NCBI RefSeq assembly: GCF_009766095.1
Contig: NZ_LMUD01000014.1
Coordinates: 509,588 to 573,587 of the forward strand
Source of the DNA: Granulicella sp. S190
GTDB taxonomy: Bacteria > Acidobacteriota > Terriglobia > Terriglobales > Acidobacteriaceae
Direction of reading: 5' to 3'
DNA: 64,000 bases
This document shows positions 26,094 to 35,141 of this stretch, one piece after another. Both the position numbers and the translations under genes were made by a program. Each line of letters opens with the position of its first letter. Positions within the stretch are counted from its first letter, which is position 1. The notes under the pieces are model-generated. The model saw nothing but the letters and a program-made list of their open reading frames with translations, did not search any database and was not told where the DNA came from.

Positions 26094-26585
26094 TTACTCG
26101 TCGCCCGCTAACTTCAACTGCATCAGCAACGCATCCTCTACCGGATCCCGGTAGTATCCAGCCCGCTTGCCGACGGCGAGAAATCCTAATCCCAGATAAA
26201 AAGCGATAACTCCAGCACTCCCGGCCCTGACCTCAAGTTCCATCTCCGCTGCTCCCTGCTGTTTGCACCATGCAATGACAGCCTGACAGAGTGCTCTGCC
26301 CAAGCCCCCACGCCGCACCGAAGTATTCACTACAACACTTTCAAGCTCTGCCAGCTTTACTGCTCCGGAGATAAGGGTGTTCCCCACTGCAAACCCCAGT
26401 AAACCTCGGTCTCTTTCGGCAAGGAACAAGCACCGTTTCGCCGCTCCATCAGAGCCAGGGTCGACAATTGCCAGATACTCCGCATCAGTCCAATGCGGGG
26501 CCTCCGTCGTCGCTCGCTCAAGCCGCATCACCTCTTCAATATCCCCAATGCTGCCGGGACGAATATGGAACTCGGCTCTCTTCAT
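26094..26585 (-). CDS. rimI: ribosomal-protein-alanine N-acetyltransferase RimI
   Basis: A 163-residue GNAT acetyltransferase. The acetyl-CoA loop is RRGGLGRALCQAVIAWC (R/Q-x-x-G-x-G/A type), preceded by the strand LAELESVVVNTSVR and followed by GAAEMELEVRAGSAGVIAFY. RimI acetylates the N-terminus of ribosomal protein S18. Its start overlaps the end of tsaB by four bases, and tsaB-rimI is a common bacterial pair, which strengthens the assignment; a broader Nalpha-acetyltransferase role is possible. Confidence 0.85.
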   Translation of the reverse strand: MKRAEFHIRPGSIGDIEEVMRLERATTEAPHWTDAEYLAIVDPGSDGAAKRCLFLAERDRGLLGFAVGNTLISGAVKLAELESVVVNTSVRRGGLGRALCQAVIAWCKQQGAAEMELEVRAGSAGVIAFYLGLGFLAVGKRAGYYRDPVEDALLMQLKLAGDE

Positions 26586-27250
26586 AGAGAGGCTTTCGGC
26601 GCAGGTTTCGCAAAGATCTCTGCATCTGTCCTTCTTAGATAATTGGCATCCAGAGTAGCTGCATCTTCAAACATTCCCGACGCCACGCGCTCCACTGCAA
26701 AGGGCAAAGCAGCTCCAGCCGATGGCTCATCTACCAACTTCGGATGCAACTCCTCAAACTCATCTGCTACTGAGGTCTCACATACCGCTACCACTTCGCC
26801 TTTAGCAGCCGCGAGCACATCCTGGGCACCTATCAAACCCTCCCGCACACACCTTTTCCCCGCGTACTTTCCGTAGTAGAACTCTCCTCGGCCCGCATCC
26901 AGAACTGCGTGAACTGTCTGATCTCCGTTGGGAATAGCCGCGGCAAGTAAAGCCAACCGTGAGACCGCAATCAGCGGCACCCCACACGCGTCGCTAAACC
27001 CCTTCGCTGCACTGACTCCTACTCGCACTCCGGTAAACGAACCCGGCCCATGCACGACTACCACTGCTGTCAATTCCCCTAGCGTCCATTCACTCTCCAT
27101 CATGAGCCGCCTCACCGCAGGAACCAGGCGCTCTGAAGACGTTCTCCCAGGCAACGCCTCCGTCGCGACGATTGGAGGTGACATCGCGGTATCCCCTAAC
27201 GCGATACTTCCCTCGCCACCAGCGGTGTGAATCATCAAAAAGCGCATCAC
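26582..27250 (-). CDS. tsaB: tRNA threonylcarbamoyladenosine biosynthesis protein TsaB
   Basis: A 222-residue member of the ASKHA fold. The TsaB signature PGSFTGVRVGVSAAKGFSDA lies near residue 70 and the N-terminal strand is MIHTAGGEGSIAL. TsaB partners TsaD and TsaE in forming N6-threonylcarbamoyladenosine at position 37 of ANN-decoding tRNAs; it is a scaffold rather than a catalyst. The gene overlaps rimI downstream and the meaB fusion upstream by four bases each, so all three are translationally coupled. Confidence 0.9.
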   Translation of the reverse strand: MMRFLMIHTAGGEGSIALGDTAMSPPIVATEALPGRTSSERLVPAVRRLMMESEWTLGELTAVVVVHGPGSFTGVRVGVSAAKGFSDACGVPLIAVSRLALLAAAIPNGDQTVHAVLDAGRGEFYYGKYAGKRCVREGLIGAQDVLAAAKGEVVAVCETSVADEFEELHPKLVDEPSAGAALPFAVERVASGMFEDAATLDANYLRRTDAEIFAKPAPKASL

Positions 27251-28524
27251 TCCCCACTCTCATGCGAGGCGGCTGCATCTCCGACTATCTCTACGAGCAC
27301 TCCGCCTGTACTCGCGGGATGCACAAAGAAATACCTGTGGCCCCCGGCCCCCACTTTTATCGAGTCACCTACCAGCTTTACCCCTTGCTTCATCAGCTGC
27401 GCAAACATGGCATCGATCTCTTCTACATGCACCGCAATATGATGCAGTCCCTCGCCGCGCTTCGCCAAGAATCTACCGATCGTGGAGTCTTGTTCCGTCG
27501 CTTCCAGCAGTTCGATCCGGCTTTCACCAAGCGGCAGCATCGCAGTCTTCACTTGCTCATGTTGCACCGTCTCTTCGTGAGTCACCACCAGCCCCAGCGC
27601 CTCGTAGAACCCCCGCGCTGCCGCGATGCTCTTGACCGCGATACCCAGATGGTCCAACAGCAGTCCATTGGGCGCCAAGACATTCTGTACGGTCGCTCTA
27701 TCGACTCTTACCCTGCGCTCGCCTTTGTCCAAGGCACATTGCCTCACCACCGCCAGCAACTCCGGCACACCCTCGCCTGTAGTTGCAACCGTCCGTACAA
27801 CGGGGGGCATCCAGCCACTTCGATTCGCCACCAAACCCTGCATCGCTACGATCTCCTGCTCTACCAGATCTGCCCCGCCGCGATCACTTTTATTCACAAC
27901 AAAGATGTCCGCTATTTCCATAACCCCGGCCTTCAGGCTTTGCACCTCGTCGCCCATTCCCGGCATCAAGACCAACACGGTTACGTCGGCGAGCCCGATC
28001 ACATCTACCTCATCCTGCCCTACGCCCACTGTTTCAACCAAAATAGCCTGGCGTCCCGCCGCTTCCATAATGGTGCAGACGTCAGCAGCCCCACGAGCCA
28101 AACCGCCCATAGCGCCTCGAGAAGCCATACTCCGGATAAATACACCATCGTCTTTAGCGAAACCCTGCATCCGAATCCGGTCCCCAAGTAACGCTCCACC
28201 GGTATAAGGACTTGACGGATCGACTGCTACGACTCCAACGCTCTGACCTTCGTGCCGGAGAGCTTTTACTAGCTGGTCTACCAGCGTGCTCTTCCCTGCT
28301 CCCGGGGGCCCGGTTACTCCTACCCTCAATGATCTCCCCGCAAATTCACTGCAAGCATCGACCAGCGCTTCAGCATCGGCTGTCGAATCTTCGACCAATG
28401 AAACCGCCCGAGCAAGCGTCCTAATATCACCAGTACGCAGTCGCGCTACCATCTGCGCGATGTCGACTCCATCCGTCCTGTAACCGTTAGCCACGTCAGC
28501 GATGATACCGTGCTCTGAGCACAC
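27247..28524 (-). CDS. MeaB GTPase fused to methylmalonyl-CoA epimerase
   Basis: A 425-residue two-domain protein. Residues about 20-285 are the G3E GTPase MeaB, with P-loop GPPGAGKST (72-80), ETVGVGQ (164-170) and NKSD (211-214); MeaB loads and protects adenosylcobalamin on methylmalonyl-CoA mutase. Residues about 290-416 are a VOC-fold methylmalonyl-CoA epimerase, with metal ligands most likely His292 (DHLGIAV), Gln324, His362 (LHHIAVHV) and Glu412. The two activities serve consecutive steps of propionyl-CoA metabolism. The junction NVLAPNGLLLDHLGIAVKSI is continuous, so this is not a frameshift artefact. No mutase gene is in the window. Confidence 0.9.
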   Translation of the reverse strand: MCSEHGIIADVANGYRTDGVDIAQMVARLRTGDIRTLARAVSLVEDSTADAEALVDACSEFAGRSLRVGVTGPPGAGKSTLVDQLVKALRHEGQSVGVVAVDPSSPYTGGALLGDRIRMQGFAKDDGVFIRSMASRGAMGGLARGAADVCTIMEAAGRQAILVETVGVGQDEVDVIGLADVTVLVLMPGMGDEVQSLKAGVMEIADIFVVNKSDRGGADLVEQEIVAMQGLVANRSGWMPPVVRTVATTGEGVPELLAVVRQCALDKGERRVRVDRATVQNVLAPNGLLLDHLGIAVKSIAAARGFYEALGLVVTHEETVQHEQVKTAMLPLGESRIELLEATEQDSTIGRFLAKRGEGLHHIAVHVEEIDAMFAQLMKQGVKLVGDSIKVGAGGHRYFFVHPASTGGVLVEIVGDAAASHESGE

Positions 28525-28677
28525 CTACCTCATCCCGTGCCTGCAGCCGTAGCTACGCTTGACACCTACTGGCCAGCACAGACTATCCTCATCGTCGATA
28601 CGATTACGCTGAAAAATGCGTCGCCTGACAAACTCCGGGCACACATCAGACTAATATTTACGCTGGAGCTGCAACTA

Positions 28678-30006
28678 ATGTCGATTAACACTGCCAGCCT
28701 GCCTGATTCGGGCTTTACCGTTGCCGCTCCAGAGAAGTCGAACATTCGTTGGGTGATCTGTGGTCTTCTCTTCCTTGCCACAACGATTAACTACATGGAC
28801 CGCTCGGTCTTCTCCCTCATCGAGCCGCTCCTGCACCTCGACTTTATGGGCTGGGTCCCGGGCGTCGATGCCGCCCATCAGACCGCATATAACCTCAACT
28901 ACGGTCGAATCCTTATCTGCTTTCAGATTGCATACGGCGTCGGGTTTCTCTTCGCTGGCCGCCTTATCGATAAGCTGGGCACCAAGACCGGCTATGCCAT
29001 CGCCATCCTCCTCTGGGGGTGTGCCTCGATCAGTCACTCCATCGTGGCAAGCGTTGCGGGCTTCTGCATCGCACGTGTCTTCCTGGGTCTTGGCGAGTCC
29101 GGCAACTTCCCCGCGGCTATTAAGGCCACTACGGAGTGGTTTCCCTCTGAAGAACGCGCGCTCGCCACCGGTCTCTTCAACTCAGGCTCAAACGCCTCGG
29201 CGTTTATTGCTCCGGTCCTCATCGCAGCCGTTACCGCGCGTTGGGGATGGCACGCTGCCTTTCTCTGCACCGGCTCGATGGGGCTTCTATGGGCAGTCGT
29301 ATGGCTCGTATTTCCCTACAACAAGTTACGCCGAGGAGCCACCCAAACCCAGGTAAATCTAGTTCCGGTCACCCAAGGGGGGGCCATTTATTCCATCCTC
29401 CTTCGCCACCGGGGTTTCTGGGCTTTTTGTATTGCCAAAGGCATTACAGATCCCATCTGGTGGTTCTATCTCTTCTATCTTCCCAAGTTCCTCAACGATA
29501 ACTATGGTCTCAACCTAAGCCATGTGAAATACCCGCTCATCGTCATCTATACGGCTGCGAGCATTGGGTCTATCGCAGGCGGCTGGCTCTCCGGCTTCCT
29601 CATGAAACGCGGCCACAGCGTCAACTCCGGGCGCAAGTTTGCCCTTCTGTTGTGCGCTTTGTGCGTGCTTCCCATCATGCTGGTGCCTCACATGCATACG
29701 CTCTTCCCCGGCAACGCATGGCCCGCGATCGGACTCTTCTGCCTGGCCACTGCCGCCCACCAGGGGTGGTCCGCCAACCTCTTTTCGACTCCGACGGACA
29801 TGTTTCCTTCTACCAGCGTCAGCACTGTCGTCGGTATCGGCGGGGCTGCGGGAGCGTTGGGTGGAGCGTGCTTTACGTGGCTGGTCTCACACTTCTTCTC
29901 TCTCCATCCTTTGCTGATCTTTACGATGGGAGGATTTGCGTACATCACGGCTCTGCTGATCTTTCAGCTGCTTGTGCCGCGTCTGGGCATGCGTCAAGCT
30001 GTGTAG
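28678..30006 (+). CDS. MFS transporter, ExuT/anion:cation symporter type
   Basis: A 442-residue MFS protein with twelve hydrophobic segments. Helix one reads RWVICGLLFLATTINYMDR, the ACS-family signature seen in hexuronate transporters such as ExuT, and GESGNFPAAIKATTEWFP in helix four/five is also characteristic. Likely substrates are galacturonate, glucuronate or similar sugar acids; this is family inference. The start at 28678 (ATG after GGAG) is preferred to a far upstream in-frame start at 28537, which would add a non-conserved leader overlapping the divergent promoter region. A FadR-type regulator follows 63 bases later and probably controls it. Confidence 0.85.
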   Translation: MSINTASLPDSGFTVAAPEKSNIRWVICGLLFLATTINYMDRSVFSLIEPLLHLDFMGWVPGVDAAHQTAYNLNYGRILICFQIAYGVGFLFAGRLIDKLGTKTGYAIAILLWGCASISHSIVASVAGFCIARVFLGLGESGNFPAAIKATTEWFPSEERALATGLFNSGSNASAFIAPVLIAAVTARWGWHAAFLCTGSMGLLWAVVWLVFPYNKLRRGATQTQVNLVPVTQGGAIYSILLRHRGFWAFCIAKGITDPIWWFYLFYLPKFLNDNYGLNLSHVKYPLIVIYTAASIGSIAGGWLSGFLMKRGHSVNSGRKFALLLCALCVLPIMLVPHMHTLFPGNAWPAIGLFCLATAAHQGWSANLFSTPTDMFPSTSVSTVVGIGGAAGALGGACFTWLVSHFFSLHPLLIFTMGGFAYITALLIFQLLVPRLGMRQAV

Positions 30007-30069
30007 GCTTTTGCTCGCCGATCCGTCGTCCGGCGCGTCTAAGCCTCGTGTTACCCTTCATCAAACTTC

Positions 30070-30873
30070 ATGCTCAAGGGAGCTTCACGCGACGTGAAAA
30101 GAGAAGCAAAAGAGCAGGTGGATGAGATCGCTGGTCACAGCCAGTTGACGATGCAGGTGGTGGAGCACATTCGTGCCCTGATCAGTTCTGGCGAGGTGCG
30201 GCCTGGGGATCGGCTGCCTCCTGAGCGTGACCTTGCTCGGCAACTGAAGATCAGTCGCTCCAGTCTGCGCTCCGGCATTGGTTTTCTGGCTGCTATGGGG
30301 GTATTGAAGAGCCGCCATGGGGCAGGCACGTTTGTCGCCTCCGGTCCGCCGTCGTTCAACTCCAGCTCGTTTTCTGTGCTGGGCGCGCTGCATGGATTCG
30401 CGCCCTGGCAGATGTTTGAAGCGCGGCTGGTGATCGAGTCCAGCGTGGCGGGTTTGGCTGCGGAACGCGCTACGGATGAGCATATTGCCGAGCTGGCGGA
30501 GGAGGTGACGGAGATGTATGCGTCGCTTGAGGATCCGCAGGAGTACCTGATTCACGATGTGCGGTTTCATCGAACGGTCGCACGGGCTGCGGGGAATCCT
30601 ATTCTTGGGGCGCTGATGGAGACAATTACTGCGAATCTCTATGAGCGGCGCAGCAAGACGGTGCAGAACGCCATTGATATCAAGGAGTCGGCGGAGATGC
30701 ATCGCGAGATCTTCCGGGCGATTCGCTCGCATAATCCTCTGCAGGCTCGGCGCTCGATGGAGCAGCACCTCAACATGGCGCGCGTGGCGCAGGACTCCGA
30801 GCAGGAGGCTGCTGGGACTCTTGCGGGCGGAGCTGTTCCGCCGGCCACGGATGAGACCGAGGTGATTCGGTAG
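30070..30873 (+). CDS. GntR-family (FadR/FCD) transcriptional regulator
   Basis: A 267-residue regulator. Residues about 22-90 are a winged helix-turn-helix with the GntR signature GDRLPPERDLARQLKISRSS and SRHGAGTFV. The C-terminal FCD domain (residues about 110-245) is all-helical with the metal and effector positions in VRFHRTVARAAGNPILGAL and HREIFRAI followed by HNPLQARRSMEQHL. FCD regulators respond to sugar acids, short carboxylates or acyl-CoA. It sits just after the ExuT-type transporter on the same strand, so a hexuronate-type effector is likely. Confidence 0.85.
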   Translation: MLKGASRDVKREAKEQVDEIAGHSQLTMQVVEHIRALISSGEVRPGDRLPPERDLARQLKISRSSLRSGIGFLAAMGVLKSRHGAGTFVASGPPSFNSSSFSVLGALHGFAPWQMFEARLVIESSVAGLAAERATDEHIAELAEEVTEMYASLEDPQEYLIHDVRFHRTVARAAGNPILGALMETITANLYERRSKTVQNAIDIKESAEMHREIFRAIRSHNPLQARRSMEQHLNMARVAQDSEQEAAGTLAGGAVPPATDETEVIR

Positions 30874-31046
30874 GTTTTTTGCCCGGAGTTTTTTTCTTTC
30901 GTGGTGGAGTGGTGTTTTTGCAGGGTTTTTTGAGAAAAAGCGTGTTTTGAGGGTGGTTTTTCGGTGGTGTAAGCGTGGTGGTTTGCGTGGTGGACGTGGT
31001 GTTTTAGCAGCCACTTTTCCGGCTCCAAAAAATACGCCAACTTTTT
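30874..31046. repeat. G/T-rich low-complexity spacer
   Basis: The plus strand is almost free of C for stretches and built of recurring GTGGTG, GGTTTTT and GTGTTTT units. It separates the FadR-type gene from metG. Open frames exist on the opposite strand because the complement lacks stop codons, giving His/Lys/Pro-rich translations, but these extend antisense into the regulator gene and are not credible proteins. I see no precise tandem period. Confidence 0.6.
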
Positions 31047-31130
31047 GAGATTTATTTTCGGGATGGCTCCCTCTCGGAAGCTACCGCTGACAGACAGTCG
31101 CCGCTATGCTGCTAAACTTGGCTCTGGCCC

Positions 31131-33539
31131 ATGCCCGAACAAAAGTTCTATCTCACTACCCCTATCTACTATGTCAACGCACGCCCCCACATCGGCCATG
31201 CGTACTCGACTATTGCGGCTGATGTGATTGCACGCCGTCACCGGCTGCTGGGCGATGACACGTTTTTTCTGACCGGCACGGATGAGCATGGGCAGAAGGT
31301 GGAGCGCTCTGCCGCTACTGCCGGGATTCCGCCGCAGCAGTTCGCCGACGAGGTGTCCAAGAGCTTCAAAGACCTCTGGGACCGGATGGGCATCACCTAC
31401 GACGACTACATCCGGACGACGGAGCCTCGGCATACGGAAGCGGTGCAGAAGCTGTTTCAGCATCTGCTGGATCGCGACAAGATCTACCTGAGCACCTACA
31501 CGGGGCAATACTCGATTGGGGAGGAGATGTTTGTTGATGGCCCTCCGGGGACGATTGGACCTGACGGCAAGCCCACGGAGACGGTAACGGAGGAAAACTA
31601 CTTCTTTCGTCTCTCTGAGTACCAGCTTCCCCTGATCGACCTCATCGAGAGCGATGATCCGGAGAAGCGGCTGTTGATTCAGCCGGAGTCGAGCAGAAAC
31701 GAGGTTCTCAGCTTTCTGCGTGGGAATGTGGCAGAGGCCACGGAACGTGGCGAGATTCTGGAGGTTTCGGCCAGCGGCAAGGCCTATGTCCCTGGAGCGC
31801 TGAAGGATCTTTCCATCTCGCGAACCAGCTTCAAGTGGGGGATTCCGGTTCCCGGCAATGAGAAGCACGTCATCTATGTGTGGCTGGATGCGCTGGCGAA
31901 CTACATGACGGCGATTGGGTATGGCTCGGATGACCCTGTGCAGCAGGAGAAGTTTGCGCGTTACTGGCCCGCCGATCTGCATCTCGTGGGCAAGGAGATT
32001 ACGCGCTTTCACTGCGTCTACTGGCCTGCGTTTCTGCTGGCCGCAGAGATACCAACGCCAAAGTCGGTGGTGGCGAATGGCTGGCTGCTGTTTGATGACA
32101 GCAAGATGTCGAAGTCGAAGGGGAACGTCGTGCGTACTGAGACGATCCTCGATGCCTTCGGGACTGAGGTGTATGCGAAGCAGTTTCCTGAGAGCACGAA
32201 GAAGGAGCAGGATCTCTTTGGTGCGGATGTGCTGCGGTATTTCCTGCTGCGTGAGATTCCGTTTGGACACGATGGAAGTTTCAGTTTTGATGCGATGATC
32301 ACGCGGTATAACGCGGATCTGGCGAACGGCTATGGGAATCTTGTTAGCCGGACGCTTGCAATGATTGAAAGATATTGCGATGGAACTATTCCTTCTCACT
32401 CTAAATGGAGTTCGGAACAGATTGTCTTGATTGATCCCAATGATGGAAGCCACAAATTCTTTCTTGTCAAAGGTCCGCAACTGGCTCAAGCTTCGTTAGC
32501 TGTTCAGAACTTTTATGAGGACGCCTTCAAAAAATATCGCTTCGCGCTGCCACTAGATGCTGAACTTGCTAAAGCTTCGAAAGCCGGAATAACTGATTCA
32601 GCTATGTTTCTCGTGGGTCAAGTTGATAGTTTTATAACCTCTAATGCGCCATGGAAACTTGCAAAGGGAGCCACTTCAGGGTCAGCTACCGAGCTTAATA
32701 ATGTTCTGTATTCTGCCGCAGCGAGCATCAGCGTCATCACGGCGCTTTTGTATCCAATTCTCCCCTACGCAACCGCGAATGTTTGGGCGCAGCTTGGGCT
32801 TGGTGATATTGAAGTTGCTGCGAAGAATGGCGAACTGAAGAATCTTGAGTGGGGTGGTTTGAAGCCTGGCACTAAACTTGGGACTCTTGCCCCTATCTTT
32901 CCCCGAGCGGATAAAGGACTTGCGCAGATCATGGTCGACATCGAAAACCCCAACGCTCCACAAAAGTCCGAGGCACCCAAGCCCTCGCGGTTCATTGACG
33001 AGCAGACGACGCATACCTCTCCGGTGCCTGTGGACCCGACGCATCCCGGCGCTGCTCCTCGCACCCTTGTGTCGACTGGAGTTCCGGGATTGAGCGTTGC
33101 AGGCAGCCATGCGATCAGCACGGAGCGGACGGGTACGCCTTCGCATCTGGAGGCTCCTGCTTCGGGGCCGTTCGCCAATTCGGCGGCGCTGTCCACCATT
33201 CCCGACACGCCGCAGATCGCGGTTGATGATTTTGTGAAGATCGATCTTCGGGTGGCGCAGATCGTGGTGGCAGAGCGCATTCCCAAGGCCGATAAGCTGC
33301 TTCGACTGGAGGTTGATCTTGGATACGAGAGGCGACAGATCCTCTCCGGTATCGCGGAGTGGTATACGCCGGAGGAGCTGGTGGGCAGGAAGATCGTGGT
33401 GATCGCGAACCTTGCGCCACGGAAGATGCGTGGGCTGGAGTCGCACGGGATGCTGCTGGCTGCTTCGCATGGAGAAGACGGCAAGCCGGTGCTGGCTACG
33501 TTCGGGGAAGAGATCGCTTTGGGGTCGCGGTTGCGGTAA
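31131..33539 (+). CDS. metG: methionyl-tRNA synthetase
   Basis: Charges tRNA-Met with methionine. The 802-residue protein has HIGH at residues 20-23 (ARPHIGHAYS) and KMSKS at 325-329 (DDSKMSKSKGN). In the connective region, where zinc-binding forms carry four Cys, it reads YTGQYSIGEEMFVDG and then TVTEENYFFRLSEYQ with no cysteine, so it is a zinc-free form. After the anticodon-binding helices there is a Pro/Ser/Thr-rich linker (about residues 600-690), and residues about 697-802 are the C-terminal OB-fold tRNA-binding/dimerisation domain (VDDFVKIDLRVAQIV). The linker is unusually long. Confidence 0.95.
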   Translation: MPEQKFYLTTPIYYVNARPHIGHAYSTIAADVIARRHRLLGDDTFFLTGTDEHGQKVERSAATAGIPPQQFADEVSKSFKDLWDRMGITYDDYIRTTEPRHTEAVQKLFQHLLDRDKIYLSTYTGQYSIGEEMFVDGPPGTIGPDGKPTETVTEENYFFRLSEYQLPLIDLIESDDPEKRLLIQPESSRNEVLSFLRGNVAEATERGEILEVSASGKAYVPGALKDLSISRTSFKWGIPVPGNEKHVIYVWLDALANYMTAIGYGSDDPVQQEKFARYWPADLHLVGKEITRFHCVYWPAFLLAAEIPTPKSVVANGWLLFDDSKMSKSKGNVVRTETILDAFGTEVYAKQFPESTKKEQDLFGADVLRYFLLREIPFGHDGSFSFDAMITRYNADLANGYGNLVSRTLAMIERYCDGTIPSHSKWSSEQIVLIDPNDGSHKFFLVKGPQLAQASLAVQNFYEDAFKKYRFALPLDAELAKASKAGITDSAMFLVGQVDSFITSNAPWKLAKGATSGSATELNNVLYSAAASISVITALLYPILPYATANVWAQLGLGDIEVAAKNGELKNLEWGGLKPGTKLGTLAPIFPRADKGLAQIMVDIENPNAPQKSEAPKPSRFIDEQTTHTSPVPVDPTHPGAAPRTLVSTGVPGLSVAGSHAISTERTGTPSHLEAPASGPFANSAALSTIPDTPQIAVDDFVKIDLRVAQIVVAERIPKADKLLRLEVDLGYERRQILSGIAEWYTPEELVGRKIVVIANLAPRKMRGLESHGMLLAASHGEDGKPVLATFGEEIALGSRLR

Positions 33540-33566
33540 GTGCCTCCGCTTGTCCTGCCGGACGGG

Positions 33567-33601
33567 CCCACTCCGCGTGGGGCGGTCACTTCGTGACTTT
33601 T
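33567..33601 (+). terminator. possible terminator after metG
   Basis: Two small hairpins, CCCAC/GTGGG (33567-33581) and GTCACTTCGTGAC (33585-33597), followed by TTTTAT. It lies 30-60 bases after the metG stop and before the convergent cupin gene. The second stem is only five pairs, so this is a weak call. Confidence 0.4.
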
Positions 33602-33619
33602 ATACCTTTAGCGACTTGA

Positions 33620-34096
33620 TTAGGTGATTGCTTTTTGGACGCCTACGGCTACTACGAAGTAGTTGGCCATGACATCTCCTATGTTCTTGAGGCCGTGCAG
33701 GACGCCTGATGCGGTGAAGATGACTCCGCCGGGTTCGACGATGCCGGTCTTGCCGTCGCTGGTGACCTCGAGCTTGCCTTCGCGGATCATGAGGAACTCG
33801 GAGTGGGTGTGGCGGTGGGGCGGGTGAGGCATCTGGCCTGGCGGCAGAGCGGTTTCGTGGACTTCGACGAACTCTCCCGTGGCGAGGCGGCCCTGGATAA
33901 CGGCGCGGCTGGCTCCGCCGTTGGCCGAGGCATGGACGGGGAGCTTGTCGAAGGGGAAGATCTGGGAGTGGGCAAGCACCGGCTCGCCGCCTACACTGCC
34001 GGATTGGGCTGCGGCTGTTTCACCAGCTATTCCGCTGCCGATGGCCGCAAAGGCGGAGAGGGCGACACAGAGATCACGACGGTTCAGGTTGTTCAT
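33620..34096 (-). CDS. exported cupin-domain protein
   Basis: A 158-residue protein. The N-terminus has a Tat-like signal ([18 protein letters not shown]). The cupin barrel shows motif 1 as [19 protein letters not shown], with the His and Glu metal ligands, and motif 2 as [19 protein letters not shown]. Single-domain cupins of this type bind a metal ion and small ligands; the substrate is unknown. It converges with metG and diverges from tatD with 92 bases between. Confidence 0.82.
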   Translation of the reverse strand: MNNLNRRDLCVALSAFAAIGSGIAGETAAAQSGSVGGEPVLAHSQIFPFDKLPVHASANGGASRAVIQGRLATGEFVEVHETALPPGQMPHPPHRHTHSEFLMIREGKLEVTSDGKTGIVEPGGVIFTASGVLHGLKNIGDVMANYFVVAVGVQKAIT

Positions 34097-34188
34097 GCGG
34101 AGATACTACGCGGTACGAACTAAGTTCGTCATCCGTTTCTTTCCGGGTGGACTGGGGGTTCGAGAGTCGCTTCCGATGCGATAACCTG

Positions 34189-35070
34189 ATGAGAATGGCT
34201 CTGATCGATTCGCACGCACACCTGGATTTTTATAACGAGACTCCTACGGAACGCGAGGAGGTGCTGCGCCGCGCCTATGCTGCGGGGGTGCAGACGATCC
34301 TTGCGATTGGCATTGGCGATGGCCCGGCGACGATGCACCAGGCGCTCGATATTGCGGCAGCGACTGCAGGGCCGGGGTTGCCGAAGGTGTACGCCAGCGT
34401 GGGGATTCATCCGCAGGAGGCGGCTCATGCGACGGCTGAGGCGCTGGAGCGGCTAGCCGAGCTGGCGGCGCGGGAGAGATGCGTTGCGGTGGGGGAGATT
34501 GGGCTCGACTACTACCATGTGGAGAATCCTGATATCGACGTGCAGCAGGAGGCTTTTGTGGCGCAGATGCGGGTTGCGGCGGAGGCGCGCAAGCCGATCC
34601 TGATTCACTGCCGAACGAGCGAGCTGGCTACGGCGCAGGCGAAGGAGCGGTTTGGGGCGGCGGATGCGTGGGAGGATCTGCTGGCGCTGATTGAGGAGCA
34701 CTGGACTAAGCCGGGATATCGGCCGGGATATGGGCATGGGCTGGGCGGGATTATGCATTGCTTTTCGGGGAGCGTGGAGCAGGCGGAGCGGTCGCTGGCG
34801 GCGGGATTTCATCTTTCGTTCGCGGGGAACCTGACGTATCCGAAGGCGCAGGGGATTCGCGATGCGGCGGCGATGGCTCCTGGGGGGCGGATCCTGGTGG
34901 AGACGGATGCTCCGTTTCTTGCGCCGATACCGCTGCGGGGGCAGCGGAATGAGCCAGCGCTGATGACGCATACGGCGGCGGCCCTGGCGGCGGTTCGCGG
35001 TATCTCAGCAGAGGAGCTGGCGGAGTTGACGACGGAGAACTTCAAAAAACTCTTTCCCTCGGCCCGCTAG
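34189..35070 (+). CDS. tatD: TatD-family metal-dependent hydrolase/DNase
   Basis: A 293-residue TIM-barrel hydrolase. Metal ligands are in DSHAHLD at the N-terminus, VAVGEIGLDYY, ILIHCR, IMHCFSGS and VETDAPFLAP. TatD enzymes are 3'-5' exonucleases acting on single-stranded DNA and may also act on D-aminoacyl-tRNA or other phosphoesters. The ATG at 34189 is chosen because the metal motif starts within a few residues, as in the family; a longer frame from 34147 adds a non-conserved leader. About 30 more residues than the E. coli protein come from an insert near residue 170-185 (EEHWTKPGYRPGYGHG). Confidence 0.9.
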   Translation: MRMALIDSHAHLDFYNETPTEREEVLRRAYAAGVQTILAIGIGDGPATMHQALDIAAATAGPGLPKVYASVGIHPQEAAHATAEALERLAELAARERCVAVGEIGLDYYHVENPDIDVQQEAFVAQMRVAAEARKPILIHCRTSELATAQAKERFGAADAWEDLLALIEEHWTKPGYRPGYGHGLGGIMHCFSGSVEQAERSLAAGFHLSFAGNLTYPKAQGIRDAAAMAPGGRILVETDAPFLAPIPLRGQRNEPALMTHTAAALAAVRGISAEELAELTTENFKKLFPSAR

Positions 35071-35141
35071 GGTGCCGACGCTGAGATAATAGAGATCGAT
35101 AACGTTACAGACTATAAAGTTTCAGACGAAGGAAGATTCCC

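Noticed and set aside
30085..31040. Long minus-strand frames rich in His, Lys, Pro and Arg
   Set aside because: They run antisense through the FadR-type regulator and the G/T-rich spacer; their composition follows from the strand bias, with no family match.
33139..33600. Antisense frames opposite the metG C-terminus and similar GC-rich shadows elsewhere
   Set aside because: They mirror codon positions of well-supported genes and show no domain or start signal of their own.
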